Notes: a model not told the origin generated them from the letters alone. A stretch of 64,000 nucleotides of DNA from Trichaptum fuscoviolaceum (GCA_910574455.1 CAJSYZ010000003.1:3471250-3535249), one strand, 5' to 3'. Positions 33,444 through 45,796 are shown, numbered from the stretch's first letter. Numbers and translations: made by a program.

Positions 33444-36306
33444 ATGTATTCTTCATCGAGAACCAAGAAAGTGGCTACGTACGGTCGACGAGTACAACGA
33501 TTCATCCCAGTCACAGAAGAGAAAGCCTTCTCTAGGCCCTCACCAGCTCGAAAAGAAACAGACTCCTCTTCGAGCCACAACGAAGATGAAGACATATACG
33601 ACTATACAGTTCGGCCGTTGCCAAAAGCAGTAAAGTCGATCTCAGCGAAAGTGTCAAGCAAGGCTGCTGTCGATAAATACCGGAAACCATCACTTGGAAA
33701 AGCGAACGACAAAGCTACACCGGCTCGTCGACCACTTGCTGTATGCTTGACCAATATACCTGGCTCACCGGCCATGGCCACGAAAAGGTCCACGAAGCCC
33801 CATCCGGGGGTCAGCAAAGTTGCACCGGCGGGGCGTCGGCTACAACCCGCTTCGCCTATAGTTGACGTTGATATTATCGTATTGGATGATGGAGGGCGCA
33901 GACTCAGTCAAGAGAGAAGGGTGACGAAGACAAATGTCCAAGTCAATAATGTTGGTTTAGAACTTCATCCGAAGACCCGGAAAACCCCTGGTAGGGCGGC
34001 GAAGCGGGTTGCAACAAAACAAGCAATACCCGCAGCTCTCGCATTTGACTCTGGAGATGAAGATGATGGGGATGATGACGAATACGTACCTATCGCAAAA
34101 ACCGTGAAGAATAGACTTAAGCCCAGAACAACAAGAATGCCCTTGAAGACCGCTCGGAAAGCAGTTGTTCGGGAAGATGAAATGGAACTCGGGGATAGTG
34201 ACTCGAACCTGCCTAAGAAACCCATAGCGTCGAAGAGGGCAAAGCGCCCAATAGTTGCGTCAGAGTCGGACTCCAGTTTTGACGCTGATGTTGCTCAGGT
34301 GTCCAAGACGAAACCGTTCAAACCGCTACGTCAATTGAGTCCTGCAGCTCAGAGAAATCTTCGGAAGACCACAGCAAAGAAAGGCAATGGCTCTCCGCAT
34401 GATCCCATTGTTATTGACCTCAGTCCATCCCCGAAACAGTCAGCCATTGCCAAACCTACCCGCCGTAGCTCTGTACCGCATCCTGAGCTCACCTTTCCGT
34501 CAAGAAGCACGGTTTGTGCCCGAGGATCTACTGACAGATCAGAATCTCCAATCGGTTCGTCCCAAGACTCCCCAGTTCCTGTAGAATCCCATGTCTATCG
34601 ACCTTTCCAATTCACACCGGTGCATCCTATGCGTTCAAAGTCTTCTTTCTTGCAACAGAGAAGGCCAAGTCCCATGCAAAACAAACTTTCAGACGATAAT
34701 GAATACGATATCTCGATCTCTATGTCAATGGATCCAGAACTGGAGTTGGCCCTCAAGGTCGCCGAGCTGGAAATCGGAGATGCCAATCCGATCAACATTC
34801 TCGCAGAGCTTTCGCCTATACAAGACCGAACGACGCGGTGCAACAAGCAAAGCACGTCCTCGATCTCTTTTGGGAGGAAAAGGACGCCTAATTATCTACG
34901 ACCCCTCCTTTCCGAATGTAGTCAAATCATGCCCTTCGAGTTCGCCACATTCATTGAAACTTTTCCGTTCGACTCAGCTCACGGTCTTTCGGAAAACTAT
35001 GACTATGAAGATACGCCGACCTTCCAAAAAATCGGTGAAGCGTCCTATTCGGAAGTGTTTGGGATTGGAAGCGTCGTTCTCAAGGTGATACCACTTACCA
35101 ACGAAGATGTCGAGTCGACCTATGATTCCGATCTAAATGCTCCACCGACGAGTGATGCAAAGGATGTTCTGAAGGAAATTCTTGTGACGAGAACTATGGG
35201 AGAAATATGTAAGGGCTTCATCAAGCTCATCAAGGCACACGTAGTTCAGGGTGTTTATCCGCCTCAACTTCTCAAATTGTGGGATGTGTATAACGACGTA
35301 AAGGGCTCGGAAAGTGTGCGACCAGGTGCGCTTGAATATGGGGTTTATCCTGACTTCAATTCTCTCATATACCATTTTACTAGACTCTTTCTTTGAATCG
35401 CAGGCGTACGCTGTGATTGTACTTCCGAATGGTGGTCCCGATCTAGAAACATTTTCCGTCAGTCCTGTCGGAACCAACTCTGGGGTTACTTGGCGGCAGG
35501 CCTGTAGCATATTTTGGCAAGTTGCAAGGGCTCTTGCGCATGCAGAAGATCTAGTACACTTCGAAGTTCGTCACTCCCTCTTTGTCATTCCGCGCAGGTA
35601 TTAATCAGCTGCATAGCATAGAGATTTGCACTGGGGTCAAATCCTAGTTCGACGAACACATAAATATCCACGATTTAGAACAACCGCGGACAGTGCATCT
35701 CTACCAATGGATGATCCCGCGCACGGCGTAGAAGCCACTATAATTGATCTGGGGCTTTCTCGTATTGGCCAGGGAAGTCTTGACACCTTCTGGACACCGT
35801 TTACAGACGAGATATTTGAAGGTGAAGGCGATTATCAGTACGACATCTATAGAATGATGCGCAAGCATAACGAAGATGACTGGGAATCTTTCAGACCATT
35901 GACTAATGTGATGGTATGTACTTAATCTGTGTCTTTCGCTGAAATTGTCGTGATTCTCTTCCTGTAGTGGCTGCATTACCTCGCAGAGAAGCTTCTTAGT
36001 AATAAACGATTGAGGCCACCAGCGACGGCAGCTGCGTCTGTTGGACGATCGCGGAGGACTGTACTAACAAGTCCTGCAAGATTCGCTTTGGCCGAAGCAG
36101 ATAAGAAGGCCTACGATTGCCTGGTTGATATCGAAAAGACGTTGCGCCTCGTCGTGGAGCCTTTCGCTCGCAGTGTCGGTGCAAAATCGAGAAAGCGCTC
36201 AAAGTCTATGAAATCTTCCACTTCTGATTCACTGGACTTGCTAAAAAATATTGGAAGTGCCAAGGATGTTGTCAGGTTTGCTAAAGGAAAACGATGGATA
36301 TTGTGA
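33444..36306 (+). CDS. Haspin histone H3-Thr3 kinase
   Basis: Atypical Ser/Thr kinase that phosphorylates histone H3 at Thr3 at mitotic chromatin and recruits the chromosomal passenger complex. The N-terminal half, about 500 residues, is basic, Ser/Pro-rich and disordered, starting MYSSSRTKKVATYGRR. The kinase domain starts near FQKIGEASYSEVFGIG (Gly-rich loop) and VVLKVIPL (Lys). Later come RPDSFFESQAYAVIVLPNGG across an intron, the catalytic HRDLHWGQILVRR just after an intron acceptor, IIDLGLSRIGQG (metal-binding Asp in place of DFG) and the haspin hallmark FEGEGDYQYDIYRMMRKHNE. It ends AKDVVRFAKGKRWIL. The first in-frame Met was taken as start. All key residues are present, so it should be active. 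Confidence 0.92.
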
Positions 36307-36624
36307 CTATAGTATTATATGATTTGTGTATTCATGTATGCTTAGATTATCTGGATCTGTTGTACTTCTTGCCTACTGCAATTTTGGTGAAAATGTACAA
36401 TTTCAAGTGTTCCAAGTCCACTTCAAGTCAGGTTGCGCAATTTGACGCGTCGCGTAACGCGTGACTGTAACTGGAAGGCTGAGCTCAAGAATGCTAAGTA
36501 CTTCATGTGGTGCTGCATACAACAACCGACTAAACGACAGTGTCGAAGCCTCAAACATTTCAGCGGTTGCCGCCCTTGGGCCTTGCGATTGTCTTCCAGA
36601 ACTCCTTCATCGAAAAAGGTCAAT
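36307..36624. promoter_or_regulatory. PSF2 promoter with paired MCB boxes
   Basis: 318 bp between the haspin stop and the PSF2 ATG. Two ACGCGT sites, at 36445-36450 and 36457-36462, sit within 18 bp, about 165-180 bp before the ATG. ACGCGT is the MluI cell-cycle box bound by MBF (Mbp1/Swi6) in fungi and drives G1/S genes. Confidence 0.6.
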
Positions 36625-37442
36625 ATGGCTCTCTCTCAACCTTTGCGTAATACCATGCTCCCGAGCGAGCTCGAGTTCATAGCGTCGGAGGAAATGGTTG
36701 AGATTATGCCAACGATCAAGATGGACAGGATACGCTTTATCTCGGTAGCATCTCATTCTACCATTGGTTCATTGCGTCCCAGTTAACAACTAACATCGTA
36801 GGGCTTATATGGACCTTTCGTTGGCGGGAGGCGAGCGAAGGTTCCCTTATGGATCGCGGTGAATCTGAAACTGAAGAAAAAATGCAATATAATTCCTCCG
36901 GACTGGTTGAATGTTGGTATGTGAAGTTGAGCTCTGTATACCTATTCTAGTTGACTGACCTCCTCTCCGTCGTCTCTAAAGATTTCCTACAAGAGAGACT
37001 GTCTAGGGAAATCGCTGAACCTGTTTTCGCGCAAATGCCTTTCCGTTTTGCAGAAACTTCGAAGGTGCTCTTAGACGTGTAAATACATTATCTTCAACGC
37101 ATGTTCACATTTTCTGGCTAATCATTTGGGTGGCTTTAGGGCATCCGATGACCTAGATCAGCCCGACAAGATTCGATCTCTCTTAAAAGATTTACGAGAA
37201 GTCCGGCAAGCTAAAATTCGCGAAGGTCTTCCTGTTCTCGATGACAAGATGCTTAGAGTGCGTATCTGTATGTATAACATTTTATTCACTGTAATGATGA
37301 ACGTGTGTCTTTTGCGCAGATGCCAGGTCTGTGCTCTATCGAAATCAATGAAGTCCGACCATTTTTTGCCCGAGCCATGGGTGTGCTCATTCAACTCAAC
37401 ATGGAACAAACACAGCCAGAAGGCGCTGTCGAGATAGACTGA
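36625..37442 (+). CDS. PSF2: GINS complex subunit Psf2
   Basis: Psf2 subunit of the GINS tetramer, part of the CMG replicative helicase. The start [20 protein letters not shown] is the family N-terminus (A-domain), then [16 protein letters not shown]. Across introns it continues [20 protein letters not shown] and [18 protein letters not shown], which is diagnostic for Psf2. Later exons give [33 protein letters not shown] and [11 protein letters not shown]. The last exon reads [20 protein letters not shown] and ends in E-G-A-V-E-I-D before TGA. Length is about 205 residues, with at least four introns. Its upstream MCB boxes fit S-phase expression. Confidence 0.93.
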
Positions 37443-37906
37443 TGTCTCTGCCTTGTACGTGTATGGATATTCGATGTATGTTTACGCATTTGTATAAATG
37501 TTATGTTTTGTTGACGATTGAACTGGATGATATCGAAGTCGGGTGCAGATCACCTACGAATGCAAAGCAGATCGGCCTTCACTCCCGGAACATATATTGC
37601 TATTAAATCCGAAGAGAGCCGTCTGGAAGATGATGCATGCGGCCATTTCAAGCGGCTTGGATAGTACTAGGACGCTGATCAGTGAGGGATCGAACTGCAC
37701 GCACGTGTGATCGACGCTCTCACGTGTAAGGGCCCCACGGACATCACATCAGAATCCTTCATACAAGCGTATATACTCGCTTTGGTCTCAACTTAGCTTA
37801 AACCACATCCTGGACTGCTACAAATAGCGGAGAGCTACAACTATGCAAGGACTTGAGTTACTGCCCCGACCCTACCTTGACTCTCGTCCTCGGGTCAACG
37901 ATCGCG
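37443..37906. promoter_or_regulatory. Promoter of phytase-like gene: two CACGTG sites and TATA
   Basis: 464 bp. CACGTG at 37702-37707 and 37721-37726 (both followed by T) and a GTATATA at about 37769-37775 lie 130-205 bp upstream of the ATG. CACGTG(T/G) is the Pho4-type bHLH site in fungi. Confidence 0.5.
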
Positions 37907-39894
37907 ATGTTATGCCTAAAAGCTCTCGCAGCCGTCGTGGTTCTAGTATCCGGAATCCTTGCGTCTCCTACACAATCCTTGTCCGAGCCCGACCTATCAT
38001 TGTCTGTTTCTGCTACGCTGAACGGTCAGACATTTATCAACAAGGTTGCTCCGAAGTACTCAACGCAAGCTTATCGTTGACACTAACCCCCGCACTCAGG
38101 GCATTGTCGCATTCGGACTAATTCCGTCTAACTTCACCGAATCCACTGGTAAGTCTGGCAACCTTAACTGCAAACTACAAGCTTGCTCACTGATACCTTT
38201 ATTATCAAAGGTGACACTTTGGGGGGTATTGGAAGTGCTATAGCTCTGAAAAGGGGAACATTCCGGAAGGGCTCGAAGGCTGGGACATTCTCGGGAACCT
38301 TGGTAGTACAACCTGATCGCGGATTCAACATGTACGTTCCTTTCTCTATCACCGATTGTTGAAGGCCGCTCAAACAACGATATTATATAGAGATGGCACA
38401 ATCGACTACCAAGGCCGCCAGCACGACATCGATTTTGTGCTCACGCCGTACTACGGATCTGCGAACCTGAGCTTTACAGATGCGCAGAAGACGCTTCAAC
38501 TTGAATATAAGAAGACCCTCCTGTACTGGGACCGCTTTCGCGTAAGGACCAGTGGTTTGGATGCGCTAGCTGTTCGGAATGCAGAGCCTGGATTCCCACT
38601 GATTGCCCTGTCGAACCCCCAATTGCCTATTCCTGCAAAAAACTTCGACCATTTGACCGTCGATTGTGAGGGCCTCGTTCTCAATGCTGACGGATCGTGG
38701 GTAGATGCATTCCTCCGAAGTAGTGTTTAACTAAGTTTGAACAGATTTTGGATGAGTGACGAATACGGCGCATATGTCTATCGGTTCACGTCCTCAGGAG
38801 ATTTAATTCAGACAATTCAACCTCCAAAAGCCATTCTCCCCTTTCAAAATGGAGCACTCAACTTCACATCTGAGGTTGACCCGACAACAGGCCGTGTAGG
38901 AAATCAAGGTACGATTCCGGACCGGCCCCACTCTTCTTTCTCGTTGCTTCTTGTTCGGTATCCCCGCTCGACTGACACCTTCCGCTCTTCTCCATTGTAA
39001 TTATATCTCACTCACACGACCACTTTGCTACTCCTTAAAATTTAGGTTTCGAAGGGTTGACAGCCTCTCCAGACGGCCGTATCCTCTACGTCTTGCTGCA
39101 GAGTGCAACCGTCCAGGATGGCGGGGATTCCAAGAGCACCAGCCGATTCACGCGCCTCCTCGCGTACGACGTATCCAATACCCTAATAGTTCGCCCCCCT
39201 CTTATTGGCGAATGGGTTGTACCTCTTCCTCAAAATAAGAAGGGCAACACTCTTGCTCAAAGCGAAACTCATTTTATAAGTCCGAATGTCTTCTTCGTGC
39301 TGGCTCGGGATGGCGACGGACATGGCGGTGACGATGACAACTCTGCGTACAAGTAAATGCACCTACACTTTTATTGGTCCATCTGCCAGTGCTGATTATG
39401 TACTTTTAGGCAGGCCGATCTCATTGATATATCAAAGGCTACCGACATCCATGGAACGAAGTTTGATGACCCTGCCCACCCTATTGCTATCAACGGAACG
39501 CTTGATAGTAGCATCATCCCTGCAACTTATGTGCCGTTTGTGAACTTCATTGATCCCGTCCAGCTTGTGCGGTTTGGTCTACACAACGGCAAACCCGCCG
39601 ACCAGACTCTGATCGACGCCAAATGGGAATCTCTCGCTCTTGCACCCGTCAATGATCCAGCTTTCCCGAACGACTATTTCCTCTTCACTGCCGTGCGTCG
39701 ATCAAGATTTTATTCATCCTTTTAGATAGAAACTGACCAGTCTGTAGTCTGACAATGATTTTTTGAGTACCCAAGGCGTATTCAACGGGGTATCTTTCAA
39801 TGGCGGTTTAGACAACGACAACCAGTTTCTAGTGTTCCGAGTCACGCTGCCGACGGTGCCTAAAGGAAGTGTGCAACAGGCCATTGGAATATAG
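37907..39894 (+). CDS. Secreted esterase-like/phytase-like beta-propeller protein
   Basis: Phytase-like domain protein (the 'esterase-like activity of phytase' family, PF13449). The start MLCLKALAAVVVLVSGILAS is a signal peptide and the first in-frame ATG. Then come LSLSVSATLNGQTFINK, GIVAFGLIPSNFTEST, GGIGSAIALKRGTF, the family-typical DCEGLVLNADGSFWMSDEYG, NQGFEGLTASPDGRILYVLL (a propeller strand with Glu), RFTRLLAYDV, and later ALAPVNDPAFPNDYFLFTA and GGLDNDNQFLVFRVTLP near the stop. About 500 residues with seven or more short introns. Substrate is unproven in fungi; phosphatase/phytase activity is a family label, not seen directly. Confidence 0.85.
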
Positions 39895-40075
39895 GATTTA
39901 GTAGTATTTCGCTAATGTAGAGCATACTCTACTAGGCCATTCCTTTTGATGAACATAACCATACATTATCTCGAACATATCAATAAGAAAAAGATAGTCA
40001 GTTTGGTGATCAAGATAGATGTAATCAAGAAAGGATCTATATCGCCTTAGATATCATGGAGGCCATTCAAAGGGT

Positions 40076-43050
40076 TTACTGCATCTTGGTCTCGAGCTTT
40101 GAAGTTATTTCCTGCAAGTGAGCTTTCAGAGCCAAGATCTCGTTGAGGATGCTAGTTTCGGCGCTCTGTTGATAATCAATAATTCGATCATTGCCTTCGG
40201 AATAAAACAGATCAACTCACAACGTTCGCATCTGGGAAGTTCTTGATGAGGTCCTTGAACGGCACTTTGCAAATCGTTTTCCCATCAGGCTCGTTTACCT
40301 CCGGATCCTGGTTTTTCGGGTCATCTTCTTCGCCTTCATCAGCAGCGCTGAACCAATTCTTCATAAATCTATTCGTGTTGGTGTCGAGCGCGACCTCCCA
40401 GAATGCAATGGCCATCAACGGGATGAAAAAGAGTGTCAACATGATCTTCCTGTTGATAGCGGCATATCTCTTCGTGCTGATAAACGGTCTATAAGGGCCA
40501 GGGGTGAGAATCCTGATTGAAGACATCCTATGCGAAACTCACTCGAGAGGTGCAACCAAGAGTATCTCAATCAAGTTGAATGGAGCAGGATAGACGTAGG
40601 AGTCCGGTGCTCTGATCATTCCAACAGTCTTACCCGCAAAGAATGCCAAGAATTGCGCCTCGGCATCGTCCACGACCTACGGAAAAGGGCTATCAAACGA
40701 CAGTTCAATGTATAGCGTCTTTATACCACTTACATCCTCGTAAGCAGACGAAAAGAGCGAAATCAAGACGTTCAACAATACGACTGTTGTCACAACGTTC
40801 CACCTGTAAAACGCTAGTTCAAAGATGGCTTACTATTAGAAATTGGCACTGGACCTACATGTAAAATAGTATCAGACTCCTTCCACTAAAACAAGGGCAT
40901 GTTAATCATGAGGAGTAAGAATGTATGAAACAACCAACTTTGTGACAGTCTGATCGAAATCTGGGGATCTATGGTAGATAGTTAAGTTTGTTCAATCAAC
41001 GCGCGCTACTAGATGCTCACGCACTGTAACAATGCCTGAATGAGCGCGTTTACAACTTTCCCTCCATGATCTGTCTCTCCATCGGCAGCGTCAAGAGCAT
41101 AAAGACCCTGCCAGAACCCAATCCCCAAAATGGAAAGGAGCTACCCAAGCTCATGTCAAAATCGAAAAGGGCAATGTGCTATGTTCACTCACAACAAAGA
41201 AGATACCAGACTCCTGGAACATCCTAGCAACACAGATTTGCATGGAACCAATCCATCTATATGGAATTAACAGCTCGTCCTCAGTCAGATATGTACTATA
41301 ACTTACTTATAACCATCCCCGACAGTCACCAATTCTGGTTGATACTAAATTAGCGTCATAAAATGAAGGAATAATAACAAACGCACTCATCCTGTTTTAG
41401 ACAAATGTGTAAATGAGCAGTTTGCCATATCCTTAATAGCATTTCACACATACCAAATGAGAGGCGCGACATGGCTTAGAACCTGGAAGCTCTGGAAATG
41501 ATATTTATCTGACATGCCATTGCCTGTGTCTGGTATGTATATGCCGTAAATTCGGAGGGAGAAAGCGGTTACTAGTAGTGCATCTGTGATCAACGAGATG
41601 ATAGTCCAGAAACCGAAGGCGCGCCAAGTGAAAAATCGAAGCGTTTTGTAGAGCTGGGAAAGGTCGGAACCGTATGGCCCCCATATTAGCATTCAATCAA
41701 ATCCAAAAACAATTCGCTTTTGTTACCTTAATCAGATCTAAGCGTTGTCAGTACGAGAGATGGTAATTAGCATTCTCAATGGCTCACCTTCAATAGCAAA
41801 TGAAAGAGACAATATGTAGAGAACTATTTCCCATTCGTCAAGATCTTTATGATCAGCATGAACTTGCTCAACGGGCTCCCTGACTTAAATTTAATATTAT
41901 AAGATATGTCTATGCACAGTTTATTCAGTATGTTGCTCACCTGCTTTGGAATACACAAATAGGAACATCAGCCAGATAACGACCCGAAAGAAGTTCTGAT
42001 AGCTGTTTCAAGGAAGAAGATTATACGGAGTATCTAAAGAGGTGTGCTAGCAGCTCACCGAGGGACAGACAGTCGTGCAGGATCAAGGTGATCCCAAAAG
42101 CTCCGTTCGCGGGCTTCATCGAAGGGTACATCTAGCATTGAACTTCATATTAACGATTTTGACAAAGATTGTTCTCTGAAGGGCGTCATACAGTCAATAT
42201 CGTTGTGTGCATTGTTTCTTTGAATCCAGTCTCCACGCCACAGACTGTTGACCACTTATCCGAAAGTTAAATGAATCAAATTATAACTGTGGATAAGTAA
42301 AGAGACGGACCATGTTGAGCTTCGGTGGATGACAAAAAGATCGTGCTAGTACGTGTCAATGCTTTTGATAAGGTTATTCTACTCTATCAAAAACGCACCT
42401 GTGCGTATCAATCGCTAACTCAAGTGCGCTCGTTAGGTCACTCTTGTCACCATCCCACTCGAGGTGTCTATAACGAGTAGACATAACAGCTGTCAAGCGG
42501 TCCGGAGATAGTCTGTGCACGACACGACGCGCAAGCACTTCACAAGCAATCGCTGAAAAGCGAGGTTACACAAAGAGTTCCCGATAAGAAATGCCGATTT
42601 AATAGCGTACCTCGACCATAGTTCTCGCCATAATCTGCAGGATTATGGTTTGCATCCCACATAAACAGCTGACGGGCCCTTAGTAAACAGTACGGCAGCT
42701 AAGCATCCAGCATTCGTCAGCTCGATAGTCTGGAAGCAAAAACGGATAAGAAGGACCCACAGCTTCCAAGAAGTCTCCTGCGGCGTCCTCGTATGTCTTA
42801 ATAACCTGCGGGGAGATTATTCGACTTGTGGGTTCATTGAGTGTCGACGGTTCGACCTCCACAGGCAGGAGTTTTAGTGTCAATGCCCGAAGACGATTCA
42901 CAAGCTCTGCGTATAATTTAACATTCTGGACATCAGCCGGTCGACCGGGGTATGGGACTCACTGTTGAGTGTGTCGGGTGAGGCGCGCACAGACTTGCAG
43001 GACAACAAGGACGCGCTCTCGTCGGCAACATCGACAGTGTCTTCGGACAT
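40076..43050 (-). CDS. Yvc1-type TRP cation channel (vacuolar)
   Basis: Fungal TRP channel of the Yvc1/TRPY1 family, a vacuolar Ca2+-releasing, stretch-sensitive channel. The start MSEDTVDVADESASLLSCKS splices to NVKLYAELVNRLRALTLKLL. The cytosolic N-domain (LFMWDANHNPADYGENYGRA, VVHRLSPDRLTAVMSTRYRH) matches the family. Further downstream are many short exons with hydrophobic helices (FLWFAFGFWTIISL-like and TDALLVTAFSLRIYG), then the Yvc1-typical TVGMIRAPDSYVYPAPFNLI end of S6 and IEILLVAPLE. The tail has KIMLTLFFIPLMAIAFWEVA and a C-terminal coiled coil ending LQEITSKLETKMQ. The gene is split by a very large number of small introns, so internal exon borders were not all resolved. Start and stop are good; central exons are tentative. 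Confidence 0.82.
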
Positions 43051-43279
43051 GGTGCACGGTAAGGGCAGAGACAAGGTCCGACCTCGAAGGGAGAAAACCG
43101 ACGGGACGAGCTCAGTGCCCTACGTCAGACGACGCGAACAAGCAAACAGTATTAGCTATTTATAGTAGAAGCGTTCCTCGTAGTAAAACCCTCCTTCCTA
43201 ATATGGAAATCGCGTACTACATATGCTTATTCAAGGCCAGGGGCTCTCGTCTATAACTTGAACACATCCAGCAAGCATC
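43051..43279. promoter_or_regulatory. Divergent promoter, Yvc1-like and ARPC3
   Basis: 229 bp separate the two divergent start codons, so both promoters must overlap here. No known box stands out. Confidence 0.45.
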
Positions 43280-43994
43280 ATGCCTGTAAGTCTACTTTGC
43301 TTCACTTTGCTCAGGCCAATAATGAGGTTTTAGGCCTATCATTCCGCCTTCAACGAGATCCCAGATGTCAGGCAAGTGGGTAATATGTCAATCTTGCCCA
43401 TACGGACGAAGATTCGTGGCCCTGCGCCAATAGGTATTGTCGCTGTAGCTCATAGCTGAAGGGATTTAATGAGTTTGCTCCTTATAGCGGACCCCAACGA
43501 AGCGGACATTCTGGATGAAACTCTCGATCTCTTTCGGGCCAATTCGCTCTTCCGTAACTTTGAGATCAAAGGCCCTGCCGACCGCCTCTTGATCATCCTA
43601 ATCCTCTTCATCTCCGACTGCCTGGCTAAAATCGGCACAGCTCGCACCGTACCCGCTCAGCTCGAGGCGTCAAAAACTCTTAATACGCTTGCTGTTGATA
43701 GCTTTGCCATCCCCGGTGATGCAGCATTCCCTCTGAACGCGCACTATACGCCACCAGCGAGCCGGGCAGACGCAGGTACGTCGAGGCAGTACTTTGCTTC
43801 CGCAGTTTGCGCAGCTAAGGCAATGGCTCATTGTTGCTACTCCTTCAGACCACCTTCGTAACTACCTGGTGCAGGCACGCCAGGAGCTCGCTGCCCGTTT
43901 GGTCGAACGACTGTATGCTGATGGGACAGGCAAACCCAGCAAATGGTGGATGTCATTCCAGAAGAGAAGATTCATGAATAGGAGTTTGGCATGA
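43280..43994 (+). CDS. ARC18: Arp2/3 complex subunit ARPC3 (p21-Arc)
   Basis: Subunit of the Arp2/3 actin-nucleating complex (yeast Arc18). The first exon holds only two codons (ATG CCT) before a GTAAGT donor. The second exon restores the family start M-P-A-Y-H-S-A-F-N-E, followed by RQVGNMSILPIRTKIRGPAP. After the next introns come ADPNEADILDETLDLFRANS, LFRNFEIKGPADRLLIILIL, FISDCLAKIG and DAAFPLNAHYTPPASRADA. The C-terminus reads DHLRNYLVQARQELAARLVE and ends SKWWMSFQKRRFMNRSLA, diagnostic of ARPC3. About 180 residues, as expected. Confidence 0.94.
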
Positions 43995-44109
43995 GCACTG
44001 CATTGTATATTACCGTAAAAAGACTGATAGAATTTAAGACCTATACAATTCAAGATGGATACAACGAAGCTACAGAACAGTCAAATTTCCCTTACATGTA
44101 TTTATTCAT

Positions 44110-45796
44110 CTACTTCCTCCTCTTTTCATTCGGATTCTTCCTCCCATATCCGACAACCGGCATGCCATCAGCACCGATCGAAACTCTTGAATCTGGAGCA
44201 CGCCTGCCCTTCCCACCAGTACCTACGCTTAACATCTCCGGAACCCAGTCTGGGTCCATCCAACTTCCAATCTTTACACCCGTCGATCCACCAGACTTAG
44301 CCGCTTCCAGTACATTGTGCAAAAGTTTCCGGTCCTCTCGTTCCTTCTTACCCTCTACACGTTTCTTCGCGCGCATGTATTCAGCCTGGTCTTCTCGAAG
44401 AATAAGTCCCTCTCCATTTCCTGCTTTGGACGATCCAGGTTTGGGGGCAGGGATCGAATAGATGGTGCCGCGTGTGCGATATGCGAAGTTTTTCTTCAGA
44501 TGTATTTCGAGCGCCGGCGTAGAATCATCTGCCGTAGGCGCCTTCGCAGTCACTGATGTACGTAGTAATGTCGGATTGCCACAAGTAGGGCAGAACTTCT
44601 TCGTTGAGTCCTTGCATATCCTACGCATAGCAACAGTTGGTTATGATCATTCACTTTTGAGGCAAGGGGTAACATACTTGAAGCAAGCATGACACCGCAA
44701 AACCCAAGTTTTGACTTTCTCGATCCTCTTTCCCTCAAGTCCAACTAAGCTCAAACCCATCTGCAGTAAGACGTTCTGCATCGCAAAATCGGCTGTCATG
44801 CATCCCACAGGGATCTGTTCTCTTGGGCCTGAGTCAACAGCGTTACCGTCCCTTCTCCGCCTGCCATTGGCCTTTCCTTTTTTGTTCGAGACGACTGTGA
44901 ATGGATCAGATGTATGGTCGGAGGAGGGTAATAGGTCGAGGGCGCGAGATTTATAAAGCCCGACATTCGTAGGAGTAATCCAATCGCCTTCGCCATCGTC
45001 CTCATCGGAGGGATCCTCAAACAACGGAGCTTCCTGATGGGTTTTGCTAGACTGTACTTGTGTCTCATTCGAATCGTTCTGCAGCGTAGGGGAGGTGCTA
45101 TCTAATGGCTCCAAGGCAACGTCCAGTGGTTCGCGCTCAAACTCTTCGTCAAGTTCTTCCTCCAAATTAGAAGTGGGAGGGCCAGGTTCTTTGTCTTCTA
45201 AACCATCGCCATCCGCTTCGGAATTTGATTCCTCTGCATTGTCTACAAAAGAGTCACCTGGAATGATGGTGTCCTGAGCCGAACTAGCAGATGCATCGTC
45301 AGGCCTGGCATCCGAAGTAATCAAGGCGATTTCCGGGCTAGCTACTTGTGAAGGTTCTGCTTGAGTTTCACACTCTTTCTCTTCAGAAGTAACGATCTTA
45401 GATGCTTCAGCCTTCTCTTGCACATCTAGTGCAAGAGTCAACGCAAGAACACATAGATCGGCGTGCGAAAGAACGGAATAATCTCCTGTCTTTTTGGCCG
45501 TTTGAATTACTATTGACTTCGCAGTCCGTCAACATGCACAGACTACGCTGAGAGGTACGTATATGATTTGGCTTACCTCGAGCTAAGGACAGTGCATCCG
45601 GTTCTTTCACTTCAATATTCACGCCGGCCGACATACCGAGCCTCTCGAAATGCTCCCTTGCATTTTTGTCCTTCAACTCAGAAAGCACTTGCGGCACTGT
45701 CAAAAATCTTTCGGCTAAACCACGCAGAGGGGATAGTGATAGTAGTGGCCCCGCATCAAGGACTAGGGTTTTGCAAGCAGACTTTGAAGTGTTCAT
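44110..45796 (-). CDS. NOB1: Nob1, 20S pre-rRNA site D endonuclease
   Basis: PIN-domain endonuclease that makes the final 3' cut of 18S rRNA in cytoplasmic pre-40S particles. The start MNTSKSACKTLVLDAGPLLS holds the first catalytic Asp. An intron follows, then TKKTGDYSVLSHADLCVLAL with the second acidic cluster. A long acidic low-complexity insert (about residues 130-260) separates the PIN from the rest, longer than in yeast. Then come DFAMQNVLLQMGLSLVGLEG, RIEKVKTWVLRCHACFK and the zinc ribbon second pair FCPTCGNPTLLRTSV (Cys4). The C-terminus has LHLKKNFAYRTRGTIYSIP-like sequence and MPVVGYGRKNPNEKRRK. Divergent from LEU2 across 281 bp. Confidence 0.94.

Noticed and set aside
37680..37720. 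tRNA T-arm-like GGATCGAAC
   Set aside because: No acceptor stem, D-arm or anticodon arm can be built around it. No tRNA was found elsewhere in the window.
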